Shown here: one piece after another, positions 33,342 through 42,636 of the stretch
How the letters are laid out: each line of letters starts with the position of its first letter
How positions within the stretch are numbered: the first letter of the stretch is position 1
Origin: an uncultured Pelagibacteraceae bacterium
GTDB taxonomy: Bacteria > Pseudomonadota > Alphaproteobacteria > Pelagibacterales > Pelagibacteraceae
DNA length: 64,000 nucleotides
Assembly: GCA_902560075.1 (NCBI GenBank)
Contig: CACEKE010000001.1
Location: 124,001 to 188,000, forward strand
Direction: 5' to 3'
Position numbers and translations under genes: made by a program
The notes under the pieces: model-generated
Seen by the model: the letters and a program-made list of their open reading frames with translations, nothing else
Database searches by the model: none
What the model was told of the DNA's origin: nothing

Positions 33342-34754
33342 TTATATTTGAGTGCCACCAACTGTCATTTTGTCAATTAGTAGTGATGGTTGACCAACAC
33401 CAACTGGCACACCTTGACCAGCTTTACCACAGGTTCCGATTCCAGGATCTAACATCATATCGTTACCGACCATAAGAACTTCTTTAAGAGATGAAGGACC
33501 GTCACCAATTAATGTTGCACCTTTAATGGGCGATCCAATTTTTCCGTTGATAATCTCGTAGGCCTCTGTGCAACTGAATACAAATTTTCCTGAAGTTATA
33601 TCTACCTGCCCACCTCCAAAGCTTACAGCAAAAATACCTTTGTCCACAGATTTTATCATTTCGTCTTGAGTGTTGTTGCCATTTAACATTATAGTATTTC
33701 TCATTCTTGGCATTACTATATGTTTATAGCTTTCTCTTCTTCCATTTCCTGTGGATTTAGTATTCATTAATCTTGCATTTAACCTATCCTGCATGAAATT
33801 TTTTAAAATACCATTTTCTATCAAAACTGTTTTTTCTGTTGGTGTTCCTTCGTCATCAATGTTCAAGCTTCCTCTTCTTTTATCAATTGTTCCGTCATCA
33901 ATAATTGTAACACCATCACTTGCTACTTTCTTTCCTACCAAGTCATGGAATACTGAGGTTTTTTTTCTATTAAAATCTCCCTCTAATCCGTGACCAACAG
34001 CTTCATGGATTAAAATTGCAGGCCAGCCAGGTCCTAAAACTACCTTCATTTCACCTGCTGGTGAAGCCTTACTTTCTAAATTTGTTGTAGCAATTCTATA
34101 GGCTTCGTCACAAATTTTTTTCCAGTCATCATTTTTTAGAAACTCGTCATAAGATTGTCTGCCTCCTACACCGTAAACACCAGTTTCTTTTCTTCCATTC
34201 TTCTCTACCATCACTGAAACATTAATCCTCACTAAAGGCCTCGTGTCTTTAAGTAATTCTCCACCACACCTTAAAATTTCTATATTTTTTCTCTCTCCTA
34301 GAAAATTAGCGGTTACTTGTTTTACAGATCCGCTTATTGATCTAGAATATTCGTTGATTTCGTTCAAAATTTTAATTTTATCAGCTAAATTCTTTTCATC
34401 CACAGGGTCTAAGTCATTATAAAATTTTTGATTTGTTTTTTTAATTTCAGAATTATATATGCCTTCACTATTTTTTAATGTCGATTTCAGGTTTTTGCTT
34501 GAATTTCTTAAAGATTTTTCAGAAATTTCGTTAGAATGAGAATAAGCAACTACGTCACCATTGATTGCTCTAAATCCATAGCCAGATTCCTTTGTATAGT
34601 TTGAGCTTTTAATTTTATTGTCATCTAATACAATTGACTCGGACTTAGTATCTTCTAAATATAGTTCTCCATCATCACACTTGTTCAGTGTTTCAGAAAC
34701 AATTTTTTCTGCTTTATTTAGATCTAATTCAGTATTTTTAAAGAATGATGACAT
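33342..34754 (-). CDS. tldD: TldD, metalloprotease catalytic subunit
   Basis: 470 aa with the metal-binding HEAVGH at 250-255 in WPAILIHEAVGHGLEGD, DDEGTPTEKTVLIENGILKNFM and the C-terminal SFGGGQVDITSGKFVFS and GNDMMLDPGIGTCGK. It is the zinc protease half of TldD/E. It is first in a minus-strand operon with pmbA. A 126-bp divergent gap separates it from the TPR gene at 34881. Confidence 0.93.
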   Translation of the reverse strand: MSSFFKNTELDLNKAEKIVSETLNKCDDGELYLEDTKSESIVLDDNKIKSSNYTKESGYGFRAINGDVVAYSHSNEISEKSLRNSSKNLKSTLKNSEGIYNSEIKKTNQKFYNDLDPVDEKNLADKIKILNEINEYSRSISGSVKQVTANFLGERKNIEILRCGGELLKDTRPLVRINVSVMVEKNGRKETGVYGVGGRQSYDEFLKNDDWKKICDEAYRIATTNLESKASPAGEMKVVLGPGWPAILIHEAVGHGLEGDFNRKKTSVFHDLVGKKVASDGVTIIDDGTIDKRRGSLNIDDEGTPTEKTVLIENGILKNFMQDRLNARLMNTKSTGNGRRESYKHIVMPRMRNTIMLNGNNTQDEMIKSVDKGIFAVSFGGGQVDITSGKFVFSCTEAYEIINGKIGSPIKGATLIGDGPSSLKEVLMVGNDMMLDPGIGTCGKAGQGVPVGVGQPSLLIDKMTVGGTQI

Positions 34755-34880
34755 GCAAATAATTTAATTATGATTTGTAATATATCAACTGCAAAGTTTA
34801 CACATCTACCAAGGCACATATCATTAAATCATATATAAATGGTTGAAATAAGTTGCTAAAAACTTATAAAATTAGCTCTA

Positions 34881-36197
34881 ATGGATAAAGTTGCCAACAA
34901 AGAAAAAATTAGTGAGGCTGTTAGACTTATAAATAACAGGTCTTATAAAGAAGCTTTAGAGTGTTTAAAAGATATTATAAGCGAAAATAAAACTGATCCA
35001 AAGATATTTAATTTATACGGAATAGTTCAATTACAGCTAAATAAAATGGATGAAGCTATTATTTCTTTCGAAAATTCAATTCAATTAGATGATAAGTTTA
35101 TCCAAGGATATAATAATTTAGGTAATGTTTATGTTAAATCTGGAAAATTTAAAAAAGCTATTGAGATATACAATAAAGTCTTATCTATAAAACCCGATTA
35201 TTCGGCAGGATATAATAATTTAGCAAGCGCACAAAATGATTTAGGTGAATTTGCAGATTCAATTAAAAATTATGAAAATGCGCTTAAACATGATCCTAAT
35301 TTTAATGCTGCAAAAAATAATATAATTCAAGTACTAACTTTTTACAGCCCAAAAAACGCAAGTGAAAATGTTTTTACAAAATCAAATTCAGAACTTCAGC
35401 AAATTGAAATTCCTTATAAAAAAAATCATGAGATATTAGATAATGAAGTAATTTTTTTTTACAAAAAATGTAAGGAAATATTAGATAGAAATTTAAAAGA
35501 TTTTGATTTTCATTTATCTCAGATATGGAGAAGTAACACAATTAATTTAGGTTGTAACAGACATTTTGAAATATTTGATAAATTTAAAGTTATTCCTGAG
35601 TATTGTTTTGGATGCTTTAAAGTTCAAATAGAGCTTAAATCTATAATCGACCTCATTAAACTTTATTTTGTTTTTGATAAACTAAATTTAAGCAAGAACA
35701 ATTCAAGAAAATGCATGATTGAACTTAGAGAAAATGCAACAGGAACTTATAAAGGATTAATATATTGTTCCGGCGTTGATGAAGCAAATTTAATTTATGA
35801 ACAACTATCAAGAATACTTAATGAAAAAATTAAAAGAGAAATTAAAGTTGGCGTTAAAAGAGGATGTACAGAATACGGAATTGAGTATCCTGAGTATAAA
35901 ATAATTGATAAAGAATCTAAAGATTTTATGTCTTACAATAATGATTGGAAAGAAAAAGAGGAAATTATAGACAGTAATACCATTAAATATGCTAGAGAGA
36001 AAAGTGTAAATAGAAAGCCTACTATCAGTGGTGTCACATTAAACGATATTTTAATTATAAAAAATTGGATTTATTACGCTAAAAAAATTGGAGACGTAGA
36101 TTATAAAAAATTGGATGAAAATATTTTTGCTTCAAGTCAAATAGAAAATCAAACATCTAAAAAATTGAAATATTTAAAAAAAGGTATCTCTTATTAA
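34881..36197 (+). CDS. TPR protein with C-terminal domain of unknown function
   Basis: 438 aa. Residues about 5-145 form four tetratricopeptide repeats (for example DPKIFNLYGIVQLQLNKMDEAI and FIQGYNNLGNVYVKSGKFKKAI). Residues about 165-430 are a separate domain with conserved-looking WRSNTINLGCNRHFEIFDKF, FGCFKVQIELKSIIDLIKLYFVF and VGVKRGCTEYGIEYPEYKII. I do not recognise it. The cysteines and charged patches could form a small-molecule or protein-modification site. TPRs indicate partner binding; no signal peptide. Confidence 0.75.
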   Translation: MDKVANKEKISEAVRLINNRSYKEALECLKDIISENKTDPKIFNLYGIVQLQLNKMDEAIISFENSIQLDDKFIQGYNNLGNVYVKSGKFKKAIEIYNKVLSIKPDYSAGYNNLASAQNDLGEFADSIKNYENALKHDPNFNAAKNNIIQVLTFYSPKNASENVFTKSNSELQQIEIPYKKNHEILDNEVIFFYKKCKEILDRNLKDFDFHLSQIWRSNTINLGCNRHFEIFDKFKVIPEYCFGCFKVQIELKSIIDLIKLYFVFDKLNLSKNNSRKCMIELRENATGTYKGLIYCSGVDEANLIYEQLSRILNEKIKREIKVGVKRGCTEYGIEYPEYKIIDKESKDFMSYNNDWKEKEEIIDSNTIKYAREKSVNRKPTISGVTLNDILIIKNWIYYAKKIGDVDYKKLDENIFASSQIENQTSKKLKYLKKGISY

Positions 36198-36207
36198 TTT
36201 ATCTTGA

Positions 36208-36411
36208 TTAAAGGGATACTATTAGACCTGTTGCTAAAACGCTTAAAGAAACTAAAGATATTACTGCTATAGTTTCCAATTTTTCTTTTTTTTTATCTGC
36301 ACGAACTCTATTAAGCAAAATATTAATATCAACCCTATTTTTTTTATTTAACCTTTTATCTTGAGAAGTGCTCAGTTCTGAATTTTGAATTACTTGGTTT
36401 CTGTTTAGCAT
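36208..36411 (-). CDS. Small single-span membrane protein, paralogue A
   Basis: 67 aa: polar N-terminus, a basic VDINILLNRVRADKKKEKLE segment, then one hydrophobic helix (about 46-66) to the C-terminus. A second copy of the same architecture lies at 49242-49436, with the matching VNIDVLKRKIYEQQKKEK segment. Probably tail-anchored with a basic cytosolic face. Function unknown. Confidence 0.65.
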   Translation of the reverse strand: MLNRNQVIQNSELSTSQDKRLNKKNRVDINILLNRVRADKKKEKLETIAVISLVSLSVLATGLIVSL

Positions 36412-36500
36412 TTTTTATATCAATAATTAAACTATAGATTCATAATATTTACAAACATAATCAGGCTTAATTTAGAATGAATATAAACTAGAAATTTTAG

Positions 36501-38942
36501 TTATAATTTTTTATAGTTGTTTTTATTTAAAGGGCTATCTAATAACTCAGCCTCATATTTAGACTTTTCTACCTCAATATAAATATTTTTACCTTTTAAA
36601 CCCTCTTTGGTATTACCAGAATTTACATAACCAAATGCTAAGTTTGTATTAAAATTAAACGAATAATTGCCAGATGTTGTTCTTCCGATTATTTTTTTAT
36701 CTAAATAGATAGGTTCGTCATGTAACAGAAGTGGCTCGCCTGGCTTTGTATCTTTTAACCTAAACATCATTAATCTTTTATTAATTTTGTTCTCCTTTAT
36801 TTTAAGTAAAGAATCTTTACCAATGAAATCTACATTTTTTTTAAAACTAATAGCAAATTCTAAACCTGCCTGATATTGATTTTCCTCTGGTGAAATATCA
36901 TGCCCCCAATGTAAAAAACCATTTTCCATTCTCATAATATCAAGAGAATGCATCCCACAGTTACTAATATTATATTTTTTTCCTTCATTAATAAGTAAGC
37001 TATATATTTCTACTGCCTTATCAAATTCTACATAAATCTCATAACCAAGTTCTCCTACGTATGACAATCTTTGCACCCATGTTTCTACATTATTGATTTT
37101 GATTTTTTTTCCAGTTGCAAATTTAAAATTTTTATTTGAAAAATCCTCTTTACTTATGCTACTAATTAATTCTCTACTTTTAGGCCCAAACAGACCAAAT
37201 ACACAATATTTATCTGTTACATCTGATAATTCTATGTTTGTTGTTAAATTTTTATTTATATGAAATTTATCTCTCTCTCTTGTTGCCGCAGAGCTAATTA
37301 TTCTAAAATAATTTCTTTCTAGGCAAACTATAGTCACATCAGCTTCTATACCACCATCATTGTTAAGCATTTGTGTATAAACACATTTTCCAGGTTCATT
37401 TTTTATATTTGCCGTACAAATCCTTTGCAATTCCTCAAAAGCTTTTTCTCCTTTTAGCTCGAATTTTGAAAAAGGCGTAAGATCGAATAATCCAACATTT
37501 TTTCTACAATTTTTTGTTTCAAATTCTACCGATGGATACCAATTTTGATATCTGTAACTGTAATTATATTTCGGCTCTTGATTATCCATCGAAAACCACA
37601 TTGGTCTTTCATAACCACCAGACACACCAAAACATGCACCATTTTTTTTTAATATTTCGTGGTGAGGGAATATTTTTATATTTCTTGCAGTCTGATGTTG
37701 TTTAAATGGCCAATGCATTCCATATAAATCACCAAGAGTTTCTGTAACTCTTTCTTTAATAAATTTTATTTCTGAATGAAATTTTTGAAATCTTTTAATA
37801 TCATAACTAAAAATATCTTCATTAATATGTCCAGTCATCATCCACTCAGCAGTAACTTTTCCAACCCCACCAGCACTGGCTATTCCGATACTATTTAAAC
37901 CACAACAAACAAAAAAATTTTTAACTTCTGGGACTTCGCCTAATAAAGTATTTGTATCTGGTGTAAAAGACTCAGGGCCTGCAAAAAATTTTCTAATCCC
38001 TGTTTGCTCTAGTATAGGAAACCTTTTCATGCATGCATTTAAATATGGTTCAAAATGCTCAAGATTTTCTGGAAATTCACCAAATGAAAAATCTTCTGGA
38101 ACTTCATTAGTTTTGTCAAATGCAGGAATGGATTTTCCCTCAAATATACCAAGTAACAATTTTCCAGCGTCCTCTTTAAAATAAGTTCTACTATCAAAAT
38201 CTCTAACAACAGGTAAATCTTTTGGTAAATTATTAATTGGTTCAGTTATTACATAAAAATGCTCAGCAGGATATAATGGTATACTTACATTTAGTTTTTC
38301 ACCAATTTGTCTTGACCACATACCTGTCGCCAAAACTATGTATTCGCATTCAATTTTTTGGCCATTAACAATAACACCTTCAATTTTTTTATTTTTAACT
38401 AAAATTTTTTCTACAGGTAAGTCTTCAAAGATTTTTGCACCTTCAGCTCTAGCAGCTTTTGCAAGAAGTTGTGTGATTCCAGAGGGATCTCCTGATCCAT
38501 CACCTGGCATTAGAATACCACCAAACAAATCCTCATTTTTAATAAGTGGAATTTTTTCTTTAATATCCTCTTTATTTAAAATTTGGACATCAAAATTGTA
38601 AAGTTGTGCTGTAGTTGCTTGTCTTTTTAATTCCTGCCACCTACCTTCCTCTTGTGCGATAGATAATGCTCCATTTAATCTCAACCCAGCTGAATGGTCA
38701 ATTTTTTTTTCAAGTTCTTTATACAAATCTAAAGAATATTTCCTTATTTTAGTTATAGTTGCAGATGGACCAATTTGACTTACTAATCCTGCGGCGTGCC
38801 AAGTTGTACCTGAAGTTAGTTTATCTCTCTCTAAAAGAATAACATCTTTCCATCCAAACTTTGCTAAATGATATGCACAAGAACATCCTACAACACCTCC
38901 ACCAATAACTATTGCTTTTGCTGAACTTGGTATCTTTTTCAT
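36501..38942 (-). CDS. Dimethylglycine/sarcosine dehydrogenase-type FAD enzyme with GcvT domain
   Basis: 813 aa. The N-terminal half is a DAO-type FAD domain (IVIGGGVVGCSCAYHL at 11-26; TTWHAAGLV around 47-55, the histidine region that carries covalent FAD in relatives). The C-terminal half is an aminomethyltransferase (GcvT-like) domain that accepts the one-carbon unit on tetrahydrofolate (FELKGEKAFEELQRI, GELGYEIYVEF, MRMENGFLHWGHDI). It demethylates dimethylglycine or sarcosine derived from glycine betaine. It lies 3 bp after alanine dehydrogenase in one transcript with the aminotransferase. Specificity between the two methylated glycines is not resolved. Confidence 0.88.
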   Translation of the reverse strand: MKKIPSSAKAIVIGGGVVGCSCAYHLAKFGWKDVILLERDKLTSGTTWHAAGLVSQIGPSATITKIRKYSLDLYKELEKKIDHSAGLRLNGALSIAQEEGRWQELKRQATTAQLYNFDVQILNKEDIKEKIPLIKNEDLFGGILMPGDGSGDPSGITQLLAKAARAEGAKIFEDLPVEKILVKNKKIEGVIVNGQKIECEYIVLATGMWSRQIGEKLNVSIPLYPAEHFYVITEPINNLPKDLPVVRDFDSRTYFKEDAGKLLLGIFEGKSIPAFDKTNEVPEDFSFGEFPENLEHFEPYLNACMKRFPILEQTGIRKFFAGPESFTPDTNTLLGEVPEVKNFFVCCGLNSIGIASAGGVGKVTAEWMMTGHINEDIFSYDIKRFQKFHSEIKFIKERVTETLGDLYGMHWPFKQHQTARNIKIFPHHEILKKNGACFGVSGGYERPMWFSMDNQEPKYNYSYRYQNWYPSVEFETKNCRKNVGLFDLTPFSKFELKGEKAFEELQRICTANIKNEPGKCVYTQMLNNDGGIEADVTIVCLERNYFRIISSAATRERDKFHINKNLTTNIELSDVTDKYCVFGLFGPKSRELISSISKEDFSNKNFKFATGKKIKINNVETWVQRLSYVGELGYEIYVEFDKAVEIYSLLINEGKKYNISNCGMHSLDIMRMENGFLHWGHDISPEENQYQAGLEFAISFKKNVDFIGKDSLLKIKENKINKRLMMFRLKDTKPGEPLLLHDEPIYLDKKIIGRTTSGNYSFNFNTNLAFGYVNSGNTKEGLKGKNIYIEVEKSKYEAELLDSPLNKNNYKKL

Positions 38943-38945
38943 ACT

Positions 38946-40061
38946 TTAGATTAAAGCTTCTGCAGGAGACAGAAATTTATGTCCAAAAGTATCTGCAACA
39001 GCCTTGTATGTTACATTGCCTTTACAAATATTTAATCCAGCTAAAAAGTTAGGGTCATCTTTTAAGGCTTTTTGATATCCATCTTTAGCTAATTTATTTA
39101 AAAATGGTAATGTTACTTTATTTAAAGCTAAAGTTGATGTCCTAGGAACACCTCCGGGCATATTAGCTACACAATAATGAACAATATCATCTACTATATA
39201 AGTTGGATTAGCATGAGTAGTTGGTTTACTCGTTTCCACACATCCACCTTGGTCTATAGCGACATCAACTATAACGGACCCTCTTTTCATTAATTTTAAC
39301 ATATCTTTTGTGACCAACTTTGGTGCTTCAGCGCCAGGAATTAATACTCCACCAACCAAAAGATCTGCGTCTGATATTAGTTTTTTTAAATCAATATTAT
39401 CTGTTTGTTGAGGAATTATTTTATCTCCAAATTTTTTAGTTAGTTCTTTTAGTCTTTCTTCAGATTTATCAACAATATGAACTTTTGCTTGCATACCAGT
39501 TGCAATATCAGCCGCATTTTCTCCTACAACCCCTCCTCCTAAAATTACCACTGTGCCACCTTCTACACCTGGTGCTCCTCCAAGCAAAACACCTCTACCT
39601 TTTTGATTTTTTTCTAAACAATGAGCGCCTGCTTGTACCGACATTCTTCCGGCAACAGCACTCATAGGAGCCAAAAGTGGCAATCTTCCATTTTGGTCTG
39701 TTACCGTTTCGTATGCTATGCAAACACCTTTAGAGTTAATTAACCCTTGTGTTAATTCTTTTGCAGCTGCCAAATGAAGATAGGTAAAAACAATTTGGTT
39801 TTCTCTAATCATTTGCACCTCATTTGAAAGAGGTTCTTTTACTTTAACAATAATTTCCGAGTCATTAAATATGTCTTCAGCTTTATCAATTATTCTTGCA
39901 CCTGCAGAAGTATAATGTGAATTATCAAATCCGGCTTCTGATCCCCCATTATTTTCGATCAAAACTTGATGTCCATTAGATACTAAATCTTTAACACTAT
40001 CAGGGGTTAATCCTATTCGAGTTTCTTGAGGCTTTATCTCTTTTGGAACACCAATTTTCAT
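38946..40061 (-). CDS. ald: Alanine dehydrogenase
   Basis: 371 aa. Family signatures: KIGVPKEIKPQETRIGLTPDSVKDL at the N-terminus, YLHLAAAKELTQGL (substrate Lys and His region), the NAD-binding VVILGGGVVGENAADIATGMQAKVHIVDKS and IVDVAIDQGGCVETSKPTTHANPTY. It interconverts alanine and pyruvate with NAD. Between the omega-aminotransferase and the methylglycine dehydrogenase, its likely job is to regenerate pyruvate as amino acceptor, releasing ammonium. Confidence 0.95.
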   Translation of the reverse strand: MKIGVPKEIKPQETRIGLTPDSVKDLVSNGHQVLIENNGGSEAGFDNSHYTSAGARIIDKAEDIFNDSEIIVKVKEPLSNEVQMIRENQIVFTYLHLAAAKELTQGLINSKGVCIAYETVTDQNGRLPLLAPMSAVAGRMSVQAGAHCLEKNQKGRGVLLGGAPGVEGGTVVILGGGVVGENAADIATGMQAKVHIVDKSEERLKELTKKFGDKIIPQQTDNIDLKKLISDADLLVGGVLIPGAEAPKLVTKDMLKLMKRGSVIVDVAIDQGGCVETSKPTTHANPTYIVDDIVHYCVANMPGGVPRTSTLALNKVTLPFLNKLAKDGYQKALKDDPNFLAGLNICKGNVTYKAVADTFGHKFLSPAEALI

Positions 40062-40070
40062 ATATGAAAA

Positions 40071-41414
40071 TTAATTTTTTTTACTTTTGCTATAATTAGT
40101 TATCCCTGTTCTTAACTTTTCAATAATTTCATCAATATGTTTTTTTTCACAAATAAACATTGGAGCAATAATAAGTGCATCACCTGTTGCTTTAAAGTTA
40201 ACACCAGCTTCGTAACAATGTTTAAATGTTGCAAGTCCTGCTTTACCAGGTCTGCCATCCATCTTAATATCAATTCCACCCATCATTCCATATCCTCTAA
40301 TATTTTCTACTACATCAATATCTTTTAGTGAAAATAAACCTTCTTGAAAATATGGACTCAATTCTTTAGCTCTATTAAATATATCTTCTTTTTCAAATAT
40401 ATCTTGTACTGCCAATGCTGCTGCAACGGAAATTGGAATTCCAGAATATGTATAGCCATGGAAAAGTTCTATTACCCCTTTGGGCGAATTGTCCATTACT
40501 GCATCATAAATTTCTTCTTTACACGCAACAACACCAAAAGGAACGATCCCGTTCGTTGTGGCTTTTGCCATTGTCATTATATCAGGTGTAACTCCAAATT
40601 CCTGTGCACCAAATGCTGATCCTGTTCTGCCCCATCCTGTTATTACTTCATCAAAAATTAATAAAATGTTATGCTTATCACAAAGTTCTCTTAATCTTTG
40701 TAAATATCCAACGGGTGGTACTAGTGTTCCAGTTGATCCTGCGATTGGCTCAACAATGCAAGCTGCAATATTTTCAGCTCCAAAGTTTGTGCAAATTCTC
40801 TCTAAATCATTTGCAATTTCTGCACCAGTTTCGGGTTGACCAGAAACAAATTTATGTTCATCTAAATGAGTATGTCTCATGTGGACTACACCTGGCATTA
40901 AAACACTCGCGTAAGCTTTTACATTATTTATCATTCCACCAACAGAAGTAGCACCAATATTCATTCCATGGTAAGCTCTTTCACGACCTACAAACCTAAA
41001 TCTTTGACCTTCTCCTCTAGCTTTATGATATGCAACACTGATTTTAATTGCTGTCTCTACTGCTGTGGATCCACAAATTGTGTAAAAAATTCTGTTTAAA
41101 TTTCCTGGCGTGTGTTTTGCTATTTTTGTTGCTAATTCAAATGAACCCCCAAAACCTTGTTGAAATGGTTGGGCGTAATCTAAAGTTTTTAATTGATTTG
41201 TGATTGCATCTATAATTTCGGTTCTACCATGTCCTAAAGGATTGCAAAATAATCCTGAACTTGCATCAATTTGAGTTTGTCCCTCATGGTTTTTTAAGTA
41301 AACACCTTTTGCACTTGTTATAAGTCTTGGTCTTTCCTTAAAATCTTTATTGGATGTAAATGGCATCCAGTGTTCATTTAAAGAATTTGGTATTGGGTTT
41401 TTTTCTGAACTCAT
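40071..41414 (-). CDS. Class III omega-amino acid:pyruvate aminotransferase (taurine- or beta-alanine-type)
   Basis: 447 aa, PLP fold I. LNEHWMPFTSNKDF at the N-terminus, GSTAVETAIKISVAYHKARG, ERAYHGMNIGATSVGG, Asp255 in LIFDEVITGWGRTG and the Schiff-base Lys284 in MTMAKATTNG. The sequence resembles beta-alanine:pyruvate aminotransferases, but the gene is divergent from tauABC and followed by alanine dehydrogenase, exactly the set needed for Tpa-type taurine deamination to sulfoacetaldehyde. I favour taurine:pyruvate aminotransferase by context. Confidence 0.85.
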   Translation of the reverse strand: MSSEKNPIPNSLNEHWMPFTSNKDFKERPRLITSAKGVYLKNHEGQTQIDASSGLFCNPLGHGRTEIIDAITNQLKTLDYAQPFQQGFGGSFELATKIAKHTPGNLNRIFYTICGSTAVETAIKISVAYHKARGEGQRFRFVGRERAYHGMNIGATSVGGMINNVKAYASVLMPGVVHMRHTHLDEHKFVSGQPETGAEIANDLERICTNFGAENIAACIVEPIAGSTGTLVPPVGYLQRLRELCDKHNILLIFDEVITGWGRTGSAFGAQEFGVTPDIMTMAKATTNGIVPFGVVACKEEIYDAVMDNSPKGVIELFHGYTYSGIPISVAAALAVQDIFEKEDIFNRAKELSPYFQEGLFSLKDIDVVENIRGYGMMGGIDIKMDGRPGKAGLATFKHCYEAGVNFKATGDALIIAPMFICEKKHIDEIIEKLRTGITNYSKSKKN

Positions 41415-41484
41415 ATTTTTATTTTAAGTATAATTAAATTCTTAGACTAAAATTTTTGTTAAGACTACACAATTTTAATTTATA

Positions 41485-41508
41485 AAGTGTGTAATAGTAA
41501 CACAACTT
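41485..41508. promoter_or_regulatory. Interrupted palindrome in the tpa-tauA divergent region
   Basis: AAGT-GTGT and ACAC-(A)-ACTT arms flank a 7-bp centre AATAGTA, with one extra base in the right arm. It is the most symmetrical site in the 200-bp divergent region between the aminotransferase and tauA, so it is a candidate operator for a shared regulator. The rest of the gap is AT-rich promoter sequence, ending with GGAG before the tauA start. Confidence 0.35.
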
Positions 41509-41614
41509 GAACGTGTAATCTTTAATAGGCATCTCTGGTCTTATTAATTCATCATTTACATGGATCGATTTATGAATTTAAATGCTGCTATTAAATTAAA
41601 TTAATGGAGACAAA

Positions 41615-42556
41615 ATGAAAAAAATAATAAGTTTCATTTTAGGAAGTTTAGTTGCTCTAACTATGTCTATAACAGTTGCAAATGCAGCTGCTAAAGAAGT
41701 AAGAGTTGCTTACTTTTTAGAGTGGCCAAGTCCAAATTTGGAAGACATGCAAAAAAAAGCGTTTGCTAAAGCTCTTGGAGTACCTGTCAAATGGACTAAC
41801 TTCACAAATGGTGGAGCGATGACAGATGCAATGTTAGCAGGAGATATTGATATTTCTTATTCTCAAGGATTAGTACCTTTTATAAATGCTGTTAAATCAA
41901 AAGCACCAATTAAGTTAGTTGATATTGCTATGGAATACGGAATGGGAGGAACAACATGTGTTACTTCTAACGCTTCAGGAATTACAAAAGCAAATGCAAC
42001 TGAATTAGAAGGTAAAAAAGTTGCTGTACCATTAGGAACAATGGCTGAGTATGTTTTTGACGAAAGTATGAAAGTTGTAGGCGCAGATAGAGGTAAAATG
42101 GATATTATTCAAATGGACCCTGAGGAAGGAGCCGCTGCGTTAGTTAGTGGTGATGTTGTAATGGCATGTTTATTTGGTGGTAATTCAATTAAAGCTGCAA
42201 CAGCTGTTGGAACGAGATTGTTAACAGTTGATGAAGCAAGAGCAGCTGGAATACTTGGTATAGATATTACTTCAGTAACTGACAAGTTTATGAAGGAAAA
42301 TCCAGGTATGCTTAGAACTTTTATTGAAGTAACTCACGAAGCAAATGCTAGATACAGAGCTGGTAAAAGCGATATGAATTCAATGTCAAAAGCTTCTGAA
42401 ATGAAAGTGGCTGATATGAAAGAAACGCTAAGTGGCTTCAAGTTTCTAACCCCTGAAGAGACAAAAAAATCTATGGAGAGTGGAAACTTAGATGCGTTCC
42501 TAAAAGGAATGGGAACACCATCTGGTAATGTAAATACAAGTTTCCTACCTTTGTAA
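41615..42556 (+). CDS. tauA: Taurine ABC transporter substrate-binding protein
   Basis: 313 aa with a signal peptide (cleavage after Ala24 in TVANA). The mature protein shows EVRVAYFLEWPSPNLEDMQK, GGAMTDAMLAGDIDISYSQGLVPFI and LEGKKVAVPLGTMAEYVFDESM, typical of the NMT1/TauA-SsuA periplasmic family. Good GGAG ribosome site 7 bases before ATG. It is followed by a strong hairpin and then tauB and tauC. It captures taurine in the periplasm; taurine is inferred from tauBC and the aminotransferase. Confidence 0.88.
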   Translation: MKKIISFILGSLVALTMSITVANAAAKEVRVAYFLEWPSPNLEDMQKKAFAKALGVPVKWTNFTNGGAMTDAMLAGDIDISYSQGLVPFINAVKSKAPIKLVDIAMEYGMGGTTCVTSNASGITKANATELEGKKVAVPLGTMAEYVFDESMKVVGADRGKMDIIQMDPEEGAAALVSGDVVMACLFGGNSIKAATAVGTRLLTVDEARAAGILGIDITSVTDKFMKENPGMLRTFIEVTHEANARYRAGKSDMNSMSKASEMKVADMKETLSGFKFLTPEETKKSMESGNLDAFLKGMGTPSGNVNTSFLPL

Positions 42557-42570
42557 AAGGAAAAAATAGA

Positions 42571-42608
42571 TAGGCGCCAATTACAATTTAATTGGTGCCT
42601 ATTTTTTT
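42571..42608 (+). terminator. Strong hairpin with U-tract between tauA and tauB
   Basis: TAGGCGCCAATT pairs with AATTGGTGCCTA (12 bp, one G-U) around a 7-nt loop, followed by seven U residues. A full intrinsic terminator by form, yet tauBC lie directly downstream. It probably attenuates, leaving tauA message in excess. Confidence 0.85.
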
Positions 42609-42636
42609 ACAAAAATTTCTAATATAGTAAAGTTAT

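Noticed and set aside
40137-40951. Several plus-strand frames of 63 to 115 aa opposite the aminotransferase
   Set aside because: Antisense shadows of a strongly conserved enzyme; they are Cys/His/Phe-rich with no recognisable domain.
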